Source: Demequina sediminis
GTDB lineage: Bacteria > Actinomycetota > Actinomycetes > Actinomycetales > Demequinaceae
Length of the DNA: 64,000 nt
Direction of reading: 5' to 3'
Assembly: GCF_030296675.1 (NCBI RefSeq)
Contig: NZ_AP027736.1
Span: forward strand, 1,550,001-1,614,000
This document shows, one piece after another, positions 10,041 through 18,381 of this stretch (the first letter of the stretch is position 1; each line of letters opens with the position of its first letter). Position numbers and translations under genes: made by a program. Under the pieces are notes generated by a model that was not told the origin of the DNA, ran no database searches, and worked only from the letters and a program-made list of their open reading frames with translations.

Positions 10041-10697
10041 ATGGTCGAGAACCTCCCCGTACCCGGGAAGCCCCTGCTGCGCGGTTGGCTTCACCTCGGC
10101 GCGGCGCCCGTGGCGCTCGTCGCGGGGCTCGCGCTCACCGCCGCGGCCCCGACCTTGGCCGGGCGGGTGTCCTTCGCGGTCTTCACGCTGACCGCCGTGC
10201 TGTTGTTCGGCACCTCGGCGATCTATCACCGCGGCAACTGGTCCGATCACACGCGAGCGATCCTGCGCCGCATGGACCACGCCAACATCTTCCTCATCAT
10301 CGCGGGCACCTACACGCCGCTCACCGTGCTGCTGCTCGACGGGCCCACCGCACGCACCATCCTCACGATCGTGTGGGCTGGTGCACTGCTCGGGCTGCTA
10401 TTCCGCGTGCTGTGGCTCGGCGCGCCGCGCTGGATGTACGTGCCCATCTACCTGGCACTCGGCTGGGTCGCGATGGGCTTCATCGGCCCCTTCTACGAGG
10501 CGGGCGGCGCCGCGGTGGTCACCCTCATCATCGTGGGCGGCCTGTGCTACACGGTGGGCGCGATCATCTACGGCACCAAGTGGCCTCGCGGATCGGCGAA
10601 GTACTTCGGCTTCCACGAGATCTTCCACGCGCTAACGATCGCCGGCTTCACCTGTCACTTCATCGCCGCCTCGCTCGCGGCCTTCGCTGTCGCCTGA
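10041..10697 (+). CDS. Hemolysin III / PAQR-type membrane protein
   Basis: Integral membrane protein of 218 residues with about seven hydrophobic helices. Family motifs are the histidine-bearing SAIYHRGNWS near residue 60, RRMDHANIFLIIAGTYTPL near residue 80, and the C-terminal FGFHEIFHALTIAGFTCHF. These give the conserved His/Asp set of the HlyIII/PAQR superfamily, which includes metal-dependent hydrolases. The biochemical role is not known for most bacterial members. ATG 10041 directly follows the palindrome and has no clear ribosome site, so the transcript may be leaderless. Its 3' end overlaps a small gene on the other strand by 66 nt. Confidence 0.85.
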   Translation: MVENLPVPGKPLLRGWLHLGAAPVALVAGLALTAAAPTLAGRVSFAVFTLTAVLLFGTSAIYHRGNWSDHTRAILRRMDHANIFLIIAGTYTPLTVLLLDGPTARTILTIVWAGALLGLLFRVLWLGAPRWMYVPIYLALGWVAMGFIGPFYEAGGAAVVTLIIVGGLCYTVGAIIYGTKWPRGSAKYFGFHEIFHALTIAGFTCHFIAASLAAFAVA

Positions 10698-10865
10698 CGC
10701 CGTCCCGGCGGCGGCCTCGCGCTCCGCGGCCTCGCGCGCCTCGCGCGCACGCACCTTGCGCAGGTGGCGGCTCAGCGACAGGAACAGCACGATGGAAGCG
10801 ATCACCACCCCGAACGTGACGACGAACGCGAGAAAGCCCGGTCCTCCGCTGAAGTCTGTCGACAT
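10632..10865 (-). CDS. Small single-span membrane protein, unknown function
   Basis: 77 residues with one clear transmembrane helix (FLAFVVTFGVVIASIVLFLS, residues about 10-30), followed by a highly charged coiled-coil-like tail rich in Arg, Glu and Ala. ATG 10865 follows GGAGGTGGAG closely, a convincing ribosome site. It is convergent with and overlaps the hemolysin III gene, and is divergent from the DUF4307 gene. I do not recognise a family. The strong ribosome site and clean helix make it a likely real gene. Confidence 0.65.
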   Translation of the reverse strand: MSTDFSGGPGFLAFVVTFGVVIASIVLFLSLSRHLRKVRAREAREAAEREAAAGTASGDSEGRERGGDEVTGEAGDR

Positions 10866-10885
10866 CTCCACCTCCCTGACCGGAC

Positions 10886-10891
10886 TATCCT
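10886..10891 (+). promoter_or_regulatory. -10 element for the DUF4307 gene
   Basis: TATCCT lies 8 nt before the ATG at 10900, so transcription would begin at or within a base or two of the start codon, giving a leaderless or nearly leaderless mRNA. Confidence 0.5.
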
Positions 10892-10899
10892 GCCTCATC

Positions 10900-11286
10900 A
10901 TGAGCACCTCGCCCGCCGAGTCGGAGTCCGCCGCGCTGCCGCGCCTCAGCCGTCGCACGTGGATCCTGGTCATCGCGGGCATCTCCGCGCTCATCGCGGC
11001 GGTCGCGTGGTACGCGCTCACCGCGGCGAACGAGCCCGTGCGCTGGAGAGACGTGGGCTTCTCCGTCGAGTCCGCGACCGAGATCACAGTGACGTACGAG
11101 GTCTACCTCTACACCGACCGCGACGCGGAGTGCACGGTGCGTGCCCTCAACCCCCGCTTCACCGAGGTGGGCGTCGCGACGCAGCGCGTAAGTCGCGCGG
11201 ACGGCGCCGAGCAGCGCCTCACCACGACCATCACGACGACCGAAGAGGCGACGACCGCGCAGGTGCAGTACTGCGAGGCACCTTGA
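10900..11286 (+). CDS. DUF4307 membrane-anchored protein
   Basis: 128 residues with a short basic N-terminus, one transmembrane segment (TWILVIAGISALIAAVAWYA, about residues 20-40) and an extracytoplasmic beta-rich domain ending in a conserved-looking VQYCEAP. The order DUF4307-greA is common in actinobacteria and supports the call. The role is unknown. ATG 10900 is placed by the nearby -10 box. Confidence 0.75.
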   Translation: MSTSPAESESAALPRLSRRTWILVIAGISALIAAVAWYALTAANEPVRWRDVGFSVESATEITVTYEVYLYTDRDAECTVRALNPRFTEVGVATQRVSRADGAEQRLTTTITTTEEATTAQVQYCEAP

Positions 11287-11320
11287 TAGGGTGACCTACC
11301 TTGTCGCGTAAGGAGGAACC

Positions 11321-11803
11321 GTGACCGAGACCACCGGAACCTGGCTGACCCAGGAGGCATACGACCGCCTGCAGGCCGAGTACGACCATTTGGTCAACGT
11401 GGGCCGCGCCGCGATCGCCAAGGAGATCGACGAGCGTCGCCAGGAGGGCGACCTCAAGGAGAACGGCGGCTACCACGCCGCGCGCGACGAGCAGGCGAAG
11501 ATGGAGGCGCGCATCGAGGAACTGCGCCGCAAGCTCGCGGACGCGACCGTGGGCGAGCCGACCTTCGACGGCACGATTGCCTCCGGCACCGTCGTCACGG
11601 CAGAGGTGATGGGCCGCGAGATGCGCTTCCTCGTGGGCTCGCGCGAGATCGCCGACGGCACGGATCTCGACGTGTTCAGCGCGCAGTCGCCGCTGGGCGC
11701 CGCGCTGCTGGGCCGCAAGGCGGGCGACGAGACGTCCTACGAGGCGCCCAACGGCAAGCAAATCACCGTCACCGTGATCGCGGCGGAGCCCTTCACCGGC
11801 TGA
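11321..11803 (+). CDS. greA: Transcription elongation factor GreA
   Basis: 160 residues. It rescues backtracked RNA polymerase by stimulating cleavage of the nascent RNA. The N-terminal coiled coil carries GDLKENGGYHAARDEQAKME, where the tip acidic residues (the D and E of GDLKEN) act in the polymerase channel. The C-terminal FKBP-like domain ends in SYEAPNGKQITVTVIAAEPF. GTG 11321 follows AAGGAGG by 5 nt. The 3' end overlaps the convergent methyltransferase gene by 11 nt. Confidence 0.95.
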   Translation: MTETTGTWLTQEAYDRLQAEYDHLVNVGRAAIAKEIDERRQEGDLKENGGYHAARDEQAKMEARIEELRRKLADATVGEPTFDGTIASGTVVTAEVMGREMRFLVGSREIADGTDLDVFSAQSPLGAALLGRKAGDETSYEAPNGKQITVTVIAAEPFTG

Positions 11804-12932
11804 CCCTCTCGAGCAGCACCACGGCCTCGTAGTGCTCGGTGTGAGGGAACATGTCGAGGAGGCGGCCGCGTACCGGTCGCAGGCTCGGCATCGCCGCGAG
11901 GTCGCGCGCGAGCGTGACGGCGTTGCAGCTTGAGTAGACGACCGTCCGCACGCCCGAGCCCTCGAGCCATGAGGCGAGATCGGCCCCGATCCCGCGCCGC
12001 GGGGGTTGACGATCACGAGGTCGGGCGCGCGGCCCTGCTCCGCGGCCCACGTCGTCGCGTCCGCCGCGACGAAGCTCGCGAGGTCCGCGCCCGCGACGCC
12101 GGCGTTTGCCATCTCGGCAGCACTGAGCCGCGCGCTCTCGATCGCCTGCTCGCTCACCTCGACGCCCACGACGGTCCGTCCGGGCGCGACGCAGTGCAGG
12201 GCAAAGCCGCCCACTCCGCAGTACAGGTCCCAGACCGAGCCCGCCCCGGCATCGTCCACCCACCCCGCGACCTGCGCATACAGGGCGCGCGCCACCGCCG
12301 TGTTGGTCTGGAAGAAGCTCTGCGGGCGCAGGTGGAGCACCACATCGCCCATGTCCATCGCGAGAGAGTCGCGCGAGGTGAGCACGTCCTCGCGCTCGCC
12401 CTCGAGGACCGCTGCGTGGACGGGCAGGATGTTGGCGGTGACCACCGCGAGGCTCGGAAGCCGCTCGAGCAGCCACGGCAGGTGCTTGCGGATGCGCGTG
12501 AGCGACTCGGTCGACCGCAGCACGAGACGCGCCATCACCTCTCCGTCCGGAGACAGGGTGACGATCACGTGCTTGAGCTCGCCGCGCCGCGCGGGCACGT
12601 CGTAGGGCGTGAGGCCCGCCCTCGTGATGAAGTCCGCCAGGACGGGGAACGATGCCGTCAGGCCGGGTGGGTAGAGGGGGCAGTCACGCAGGTCGACGCC
12701 GCGGCCCGCGGCGTCGAGGATGCCCACCGTGGGAGAGTCAACGGTGCCCCCCACCACCATCTTGGCCTTCGCGCGAAAGCCCGACTCCGCGCTCACGAGC
12801 GGCGGCAGCCAGTCGACCGGGCGGCCGATCAGGCCCTCGAGGTGGGCCTGCTTGGTCGCGATCTGTGTCGCGTGCGGCACCTCGATGAGGGTGCACGAGC
12901 GGCACCCCCGAGTCGAAATAGGCGCAGCGCAC
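11793..12932 (-). CDS. 23S rRNA (uracil-5-)-methyltransferase, RlmC/RumB type (frame breaks)
   Basis: SAM-dependent RNA m5U methyltransferase with a 4Fe-4S cluster. The start (RCAYFDSG..CRSC) gives the Cys motif of RumB-like enzymes. SAM motifs include SVWDLYCGVGGFALHCV and DLVIVNPPRRGIGADLA. The catalytic Cys lies in VVYSSCNAVTLARDL. Two breaks occur. Near 12902-12910 the frame of the first nine codons does not match what follows; two lost bases (for example TG) or one extra G would fix it. At 12001-12005 a run of five must be six to join VIVNP to PRRGIG. Repaired length is about 380. RlmC versus a related RlmD-type enzyme is not settled. Confidence 0.82.
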
Positions 12933-12941
12933 CCGCCGAGT

Positions 12942-14174
12942 CTAGGCGCGCGGCTCGCTCGCGTCGTCGTCCGCGTGAGGACGCCCCCTCACCCGGATCT
13001 CGCCGGTCTTCGCGATCGCCTCGCGTGCCTTGCGGAGCGCGTCACGCGGGTGCTCGGTGAGGATCGCGCCACTGTCGGTCGGCGCCTCGGCGTCGGAGTA
13101 CTGGCGGTGCAGCGAGCGCGCGAATGCGTAGCAGAACGAGACGATCGGAACCGCGATGACCGCACCCACCAGTCCCAGCAGGATCGTGCCCGTCGACACC
13201 GTGAGCAGGATCGCGAGCGGGTGAAGCGACGCCGCCTTGCCGAACAGCCAGGGATAGAGGATATTGCCCTCGATCTGCTGGACCGCGAGCACGATCACGG
13301 CCATCCACACCGCGGTGGTGACGCCTCCGTCGACCAGCGCGACCGCCACCGCGATCGCGCCCGAGATGGTCGCTCCGAACAGCGGGATGAAGGACAGCAG
13401 GAACACGAAGATCGCGATGGGCAGCGCGAGCGGCAGGCCGAGCAGCCACGCGCCCACGCCGATTCCCACGGCGTCGATGAATGCCACGAACACGCTGGTC
13501 TCGGTGTAGCGGCGCAGCGTGAGCCACGCGGTCATGCCCGCGCGGTCGATGCGCGCGCCGCGGCGGGCGGGCAGCAGCTGCACAAACCACAGCCACAGCG
13601 AGCGGCCGTCCTTGAGGAAGAAGAACAGCGCAAACAGCGCGATGATCGAGCCGGCGAACAGCGTGCCGATCGTGCCCGTGACCGAGAACGCGCCGGTCGC
13701 GACGCCCCACGCGTTGTCCTGGAGGGTCTTCTGGGCGTTGCCCAGCAGCTCGTCGATCTGCGCGCGCTCCATGTGGATGGGTCCCTGCACGAGCCAGTCG
13801 AGGAACTGGTCGAAGCCCTGCACCGCGGCCTGCTGGAGCTCGCTGAAGCCCGACACGACGGAACTGCCGGCGGCGACCCCGAGGCCCAGCACGATGGCGA
13901 TGAGGCCCACGATGGCAAGGGCGGCGCCGAGCGCGCGCGGGATGCGCCAGCGCTGCAGTCGGCTCACGAGCTGCTCGAGCGGCGCCGCGATGAGCAGCGC
14001 GATCCCCAGCGGAAGCATGATCGACGCCAGGGTCGTGAAGCCCCTGAAGGCGACGTACGCGATGACGCCCACGACGATGAGCCTCCACGACCACGCGGCG
14101 GAGACCCTCAGCCACAACGGAACGTGCTCGACCGTGACGTCGGCGGGAGGCTGCTCATCGGGCGTGTCTGGCAT
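12942..14174 (-). CDS. AI-2E family transporter (UPF0118/YdiK-like membrane protein)
   Basis: 410 residues, with seven or eight predicted helices grouped at the N-terminus and after a central amphipathic region. Family features are the glycine-rich IFVFLLSFIPLFGATISGAI, the conserved QQIEGNILYPWLFGKAASLHP and a final hydrophobic pair. Members have been linked to autoinducer-2 export or to Na+/H+ exchange, and sequence cannot separate these. luxS, the AI-2 producing enzyme, is elsewhere in this window, which makes AI-2 export worth considering without proving it. ATG 14174 is placed by a leaderless -10 box. Confidence 0.85.
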   Translation of the reverse strand: MPDTPDEQPPADVTVEHVPLWLRVSAAWSWRLIVVGVIAYVAFRGFTTLASIMLPLGIALLIAAPLEQLVSRLQRWRIPRALGAALAIVGLIAIVLGLGVAAGSSVVSGFSELQQAAVQGFDQFLDWLVQGPIHMERAQIDELLGNAQKTLQDNAWGVATGAFSVTGTIGTLFAGSIIALFALFFFLKDGRSLWLWFVQLLPARRGARIDRAGMTAWLTLRRYTETSVFVAFIDAVGIGVGAWLLGLPLALPIAIFVFLLSFIPLFGATISGAIAVAVALVDGGVTTAVWMAVIVLAVQQIEGNILYPWLFGKAASLHPLAILLTVSTGTILLGLVGAVIAVPIVSFCYAFARSLHRQYSDAEAPTDSGAILTEHPRDALRKAREAIAKTGEIRVRGRPHADDDASEPRA

Positions 14175-14180
14175 GTCGCG

Positions 14181-14186
14181 AGCCTA
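14181..14186 (-). promoter_or_regulatory. -10 element, leaderless promoter of the AI-2E family gene
   Basis: TAGGCT on the minus strand, six bases before the ATG at 14174, which places the transcript start at the start codon. Confidence 0.6.
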
Positions 14187-14244
14187 GCGCGGGGGTGGAA
14201 CAGAACCGGGCCCGGGAGCGTTCGTCAGGCGGAAGGGAGCGCCG

Positions 14245-14889
14245 ATGCTCGGACTCGACAAGACCACCATGATCACCCAGGACCAGGCCCTACCCGGCCG
14301 CGAGATCGCGATGCAGATCGCGGAGCGCCACGTGGTACTCGGCACACCCCTCAAGGGCCCGTGGCCCGAGGGACACGAGGTCCTTTACGTCGCGATGGGC
14401 TGCTTCTGGGGCGCGGAGCGGATCTTCTGGCAGACCCCCGGTGTGTACTCGACGGCGGTGGGCTACATGGGCGGATGGACCCGCAACCCCACCTACCAGG
14501 AGACGTGCACCGCACGCACGGGCCACACCGAGACCGTCCAGGTGGTGTACGACCCCGCCGCGGTGTCGCTCGACGACCTCCTCGCGGCCTTCTGGGAGAA
14601 CCACGACCCCACGACGCCCAACCGCCAGGGCGGCGACATCGGGACGCAGTACCGCAGCGCGATCTTCGCGACCACCGAGGCCCAGCTCGCCGCGGCCCAG
14701 GAGTCGCGCGAGACGTACCAGTCGCGCCTCGCGGAGCGCGGGTTTGGCGTGATCTCGACGCAGATCGCCGCGGCACGCGAGGCGGGCGACGGCGAGTTCT
14801 ACTACGCCGAGGACTACCACCAGGGATACCTGCACAAGAATCCGGGCGGCTACTGCAACCACGGCTTCTGCCAGGTCAGCTACGCATAG
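14245..14889 (+). CDS. msrA: Peptide methionine (S)-S-oxide reductase
   Basis: 214 residues. It reduces the S epimer of methionine sulfoxide in oxidised proteins. The catalytic cysteine is in YVAMGCFWGAERIFW near residue 53. The family signatures GYMGGWTRNPTYQETCTART, HTETVQVVYDP, GGDIGTQYRS and YHQGYLHKNPGGYCNHG follow. The last includes distal cysteines usable for resolving and recycling. ATG 14245 follows AAGGGAG. It is a single-gene unit ended by a strong hairpin. Confidence 0.95.
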   Translation: MLGLDKTTMITQDQALPGREIAMQIAERHVVLGTPLKGPWPEGHEVLYVAMGCFWGAERIFWQTPGVYSTAVGYMGGWTRNPTYQETCTARTGHTETVQVVYDPAAVSLDDLLAAFWENHDPTTPNRQGGDIGTQYRSAIFATTEAQLAAAQESRETYQSRLAERGFGVISTQIAAAREAGDGEFYYAEDYHQGYLHKNPGGYCNHGFCQVSYA

Positions 14890-14901
14890 TCCCCACAGCC
14901 A

Positions 14902-14941
14902 ACGACGAAGGCCCCGACCGCATGGTCGGGGCCTTCGTCGT
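14902..14941. terminator. Bidirectional terminator hairpin
   Basis: Perfect 18-bp inverted repeat ACGACGAAGGCCCCGACC, loop GCAT, then its complement, between the convergent msrA and Bax-inhibitor-like genes. Confidence 0.88.
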
Positions 14942-14959
14942 CAGACGGGTGAGCGCGCT

Positions 14960-15781
14960 CTAGTCACGCCCGGAGAAGATCGCGATGATGCGCAGGAACT
15001 CGATGTAGAGCCACACGAGCGTGACCAAGAGGCCGAATGCGGCCTTCCACTCGAGCTTCTTCTCGGCGCCCGACTTCACGCCGTTGTCGATGAAGTCGAA
15101 GTCGCCGATCAGCGAGATGCACGCCAGCAGGATCGCGACGGCGCCGATCACGACGCCGAGCGGGAGGCCGAGGATCTCGAGGTCCGTGCGCCAGCCGAAC
15201 GCGCCCGAGTCGGGGCTGAAGATCATGTAGCCCAGGTTGGCGAGGCTGAACAGCAGGTACGAGATGCCGCCGATGAGGAAGATCTTGCGCAGCTTGCTCG
15301 TGTAGCGGACCTTGCCCGAGCGGTAGAGCCACAGGCACACCATGAAGGTGATCGCGGTCGCGACAAGCGCCTGCAGGGCGGCACCGGGGGCGTTGAACTG
15401 CTGCTCGATAGCGATCGAGATCGCTCCGAGGAAGAAGCCCTCGGCGACCGCGTAGATGCCCACCAGCGCGGGGCCGGGGGTGCGCTTGAACGCGGCAACC
15501 AGGCCGATCACGAACGCGACGATTCCCGCGCCGAGCGCGGCCAACATCACGGACGGGCTGTCGGCGACCGTGACGTAGCCCACCGCGCCCATGACGAACG
15601 TGAGCAGCACGAGGCCCGTGGTCTTGTTGATCACGCCGGTGTACGACATCCGCTCCTCGGCGACGTACCCGGGCGTGCCTGCCGGCTGCTGGTACTGGCG
15701 CTCGAGATCGGCGGTGCTGGTCTGCGCGAGCAGCGGGTCGGACTTGAACTCCTTGGCGTTGCTGAACACCGGACTTGCCAC
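14960..15781 (-). CDS. Bax inhibitor-1/YccA-like membrane protein
   Basis: 273 residues with a soluble N-terminal tail of about 55 residues, then seven hydrophobic helices from YTGVINKTTGLVLLTFVMGA to the C-terminal LVTLVWLYIEFLRIIAIFSG. This is the layout of the BI-1/YccA family in actinobacteria. Aspartates near the last helices (ISLIGDFDFIDNGV) match the di-aspartyl sensor of YetJ-type calcium-leak proteins, so a pH-gated ion leak is possible. The GTG at 15781 follows AAGGAGGAACC, a strong ribosome site. Confidence 0.85.
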   Translation of the reverse strand: MASPVFSNAKEFKSDPLLAQTSTADLERQYQQPAGTPGYVAEERMSYTGVINKTTGLVLLTFVMGAVGYVTVADSPSVMLAALGAGIVAFVIGLVAAFKRTPGPALVGIYAVAEGFFLGAISIAIEQQFNAPGAALQALVATAITFMVCLWLYRSGKVRYTSKLRKIFLIGGISYLLFSLANLGYMIFSPDSGAFGWRTDLEILGLPLGVVIGAVAILLACISLIGDFDFIDNGVKSGAEKKLEWKAAFGLLVTLVWLYIEFLRIIAIFSGRD

Positions 15782-15807
15782 GGTTCCTCCTTGGGGATGA
15801 CCGCCTC

Positions 15808-15813
15808 AGTCTA
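15808..15813 (-). promoter_or_regulatory. -10 element of the Bax-inhibitor-like gene
   Basis: TAGACT on the minus strand, about 26 bp before the GTG start. This predicts a 5' leader of about 20 nt that includes the AAGGAGG site. Confidence 0.5.
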
Positions 15814-15940
15814 GTCATGGGGTGCGCGGGGATAAAGGGGCGGTCTGCATCATCAACGTCCCAGGAAGCGCCGGTGTTGCAGGCTCGACGCCGTCCGGCC
15901 GAGCGGGACGCAGACCCGTCCCCACTTCCGTTCCTGTTGC

Positions 15941-15970
15941 TTTGTGTTTGAGTCTGTGGTTTCATGTGGG
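15941..15970. promoter_or_regulatory. AT-rich direct repeats before fruR, candidate FruR operator
   Basis: TGTGTTTGA (15943-15951) and TGTGGTTTCA (15955-15964) form an imperfect direct repeat at 12-nt spacing, in an AT-rich island some 40-65 bp before the DeoR-type regulator. DeoR-family sugar regulators often bind such tandem sites and control their own operon. Binding here is inferred. Confidence 0.4.
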
Positions 15971-16006
15971 AATCCGGCCACCGGACCCAGACAAGGGAGT
16001 CACCAG

Positions 16007-16767
16007 ATGTACGCGACGGAGCGACAGCAGCGCATCCTCGCCGAGGCGCGCGCCGCGGGCCGCGTCGAGGTCACCGCGCTGGCCGATGCCTTGGCCGTCA
16101 CCCCCGAGACGATTCGCAGGGACCTCACCGCGCTCGAGAGCCGCGGCTCCGTGCGCCGCGTCCACGGCGGCGCGATTCCCGTCGAGCGGCTCGAGATCGA
16201 GCCCACGCTCGCGTCCCGCACGCAGCGCCGCACCGACGTCAAGCGACGCATCGCGGCTCGCGTGCTCGAGGAGCTCCCCGCGGGTGGCACCGTCATCCTG
16301 GACGCGGGATCCACCACTCAGGCGATCGTCGAGCTCCTCCCCCACGATGCCGAGCTCACGGTCATCACCGACTCCTCCCCGCGGCGACCGTGCTCGCGAC
16401 CCGGCCGGGGATCACGCTCTACCTGCTCGGCGGTCGCGTGCGAGGCGTCACGGCCGCGGCGGTGGGCGACTGGGCCGTGCGCGCTCTCGCGGACATCGTG
16501 GCGGATGTCGCGGTCGTGGGCACCAACGGAATCTCGGCCGCGCGCGGGCTCACCACGCCCGACCCTGAAGAGGCGCGTGTCAAGCGCGCCATGGTCGACG
16601 CCGCGCGCCGTGTGGTGGTCGCGACCGACTCGTCGAAGGCGGATGACGATCACCTTCACCGCTTCGCATCCCTTGATCACGTCGACGTCGTCGTCACCGA
16701 CGCCGACCTCGCGGACGACGCGGCCGAGGAGCTGCGCGCCGCCGGACCGGAGGTGGTGACCGCATGA
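16007..16767 (+). CDS. fruR: DeoR-family transcriptional regulator of the fructose locus (one frameshift)
   Basis: Repaired length is 253 residues. The N-terminal helix-turn-helix (about 5-55) reads RQQRILAEARAAGRVEVTAL and contains the DeoR signature VTPETIRRDLTALESRG, then VRRVHGGA. The C-terminal sugar-phosphate-sensing domain has GGTVILDAGSTTQAIVELLP, DVAVVGTNGISAARGLTTPD and VVVATDSSK. The break is in the C run at 16377-16380: one C must be restored to pass from VITDSS to PAATVLATRPG. ATG 16007 follows AAGGGAG. The stop overlaps the fruK start (ATGA). Likely ligand: fructose 1-phosphate. Confidence 0.88.
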
Positions 16768-17712
16768 TCGTCACGCTCACACCCAACCCCAGCGTCGATC
16801 GCGCCGTCACGGTCGCGACGCTCGCGCACGGCGAGGTCAACCGCGCCACCCACGTGCGCGTCGACGCGGGCGGGAAGGGTCTCAACGTCGCGCGCGCCGT
16901 GACCGCACAGGGTGGATCCGCGCTCGCGGTCCTGCCGGTGGGCGGCCCCGAGGGCCGCCTGCTCGAGGAGCTCCTCGACGAGGCGGCCGTCCCACGGCTC
17001 TCCGTGCCCATCGCGGGCGCCGCGCGCATGAACGTCTCCCTGCTCGAGGCGGACGGGACCACGACCAAGATCAACGAGCCGGGCCCGGAGCTCTCCCCTC
17101 CGAGGTCGCCGCGCTGCTCGACGCGACGTCGAGCGCCGCCGCTGACGCCGCGTGGATCGTCGGCTGCGGAAGCCTTCCCCCGGCGCCCCGACGGACTTCT
17201 ACGCTCAGCTGGTCGCCGCGGCACACGCGGACGGCCGCCGCGTCGCGATCGATGGCTCGGGCGAGCCCTTCACCGCCGCCGTCGCGGCGTCGCCCGACCT
17301 CATCAAGCCCAACCACGAGGAGCTCGCCGAGCTCGTCGACCACAGCCTTCCCACGCTCGGCGACGTGATCGCCGCAGCGCAGGAACTCGTCAGTCAGGGG
17401 CTCGGCATGGTCGCCGTGAGCCTGGGCGCCGACGGCGCCGTGCTCGTCACGGCCGACGAGGTCATCCACGCGCGCGCCACGATCGGCGCGCCCGTGTCCA
17501 CCGTGGGAGCCGGCGACTGCATGCTCGCCGGCCTCCTGCACGGCCTGTCGCGCGGCGTCTCCACGGCGCAGGCCCTCACGGAAGGCGTCCTCTGGGGCGC
17601 CGCGGCGGTCACCCTCCCGGGCAGCCGCGTCCCCACCCCCGCAGATCTCCGCGGCATCCCCGTGGACCTCACGCATTCCCCCTCACGCGCAATGGCACTC
17701 GGTCAGCGCTGA
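16764..17712 (+). CDS. fruK: 1-phosphofructokinase (two frameshifts)
   Basis: PfkB-family sugar kinase that phosphorylates fructose 1-phosphate from the PTS to fructose 1,6-bisphosphate. It opens with [15 protein letters not shown] and the glycine-rich [15 protein letters not shown] near residue 35. It ends with the PfkB signature [18 protein letters not shown], whose Asp is the catalytic base. Two C runs are one base short: 17095-17098 (expected [14 protein letters not shown]) and 17177-17181 (expected [15 protein letters not shown]). Repaired length is 316 residues, normal for FruK. It is the middle gene of fruR-fruK-fruA. Confidence 0.9.
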
Positions 17713-17731
17713 CCGCAGAAAGGAACACCCC

Positions 17732-18381
17732 ATGTCACTCATCCACGAGCAGCAGGTCGTGCTCGACCTCGCCGCGGAGGATCGGCACGCCGCGACGCGG
17801 ACGCTCGCCGAGACCCTGGTCGCGACGGGTCGCTGCACCGATCTCGACGGCTTCCTCGCCGACGTCCGCAAGCGCGAGGAGACGATGGCGACGGGCCTGC
17901 CCGGCGGCATCGCGATCCCCCACGCGCGCAGCGCGGCCATCACGGAGCCCACCCTCGCGTTCGGCCGCGCCGACGGCATCGACTGGGGGGCCAAGGACGG
18001 ACCCGCCACCCTCGTGTTCCTCATCGCCGCACCCGAGGGCGCCTCCGAGGCGCACATGCAGGTCCTTCCCAAGCTGGCCAAGGCCCTCATGAAGAAGGAG
18101 TTCAAGGCGGCGCTCGCCGCCGCGACCACGCGTGACGAGGTCGTCGCGATCGTCGAGGCCGAGGTCGGTGACGTCACCGTCGCCCCCGCACCCACCCCCG
18201 CCCCCGTCGCTGCTGCGCCCGAATCGGCCGCGGCACCGGCATCGTCCGGACTCACGCTCGTGGGAGTGACGTCCTGCCCCACCGGCATCGCGCACACGTA
18301 CATGGCCGCCGAGGCCCTCGAGCGCGCGGCCAAGGACGCCGGCCACACGATGATCGTCGAGACGCAGGGCTCGGCGGGCGC
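17732..18381 (+). pseudogene. fruA: Fructose PTS IIA and start of IIB (fruA, truncated at a junction)
   Basis: The first 150 residues are a complete EIIA-Fru domain with the phosphorylated His in [13 protein letters not shown]. An Ala/Pro-rich linker follows, then the beginning of EIIB-Fru with its Cys active site ([20 protein letters not shown]) up to VETQGSAG. There the sequence changes directly into enzyme I. The rest of IIB and the whole membrane IIC channel (about 400 residues) are absent. ATG 17732 follows AAAGGAAC. Without IIC this cannot transport fructose, so either the strain lost the segment or the assembly skipped it. Confidence 0.85.

Noticed and set aside
12720..14963. Plus-strand frame of 747 codons across the AI-2E gene
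   Set aside because: Arg/Asp/His-rich antisense of a clear membrane protein, no domain.
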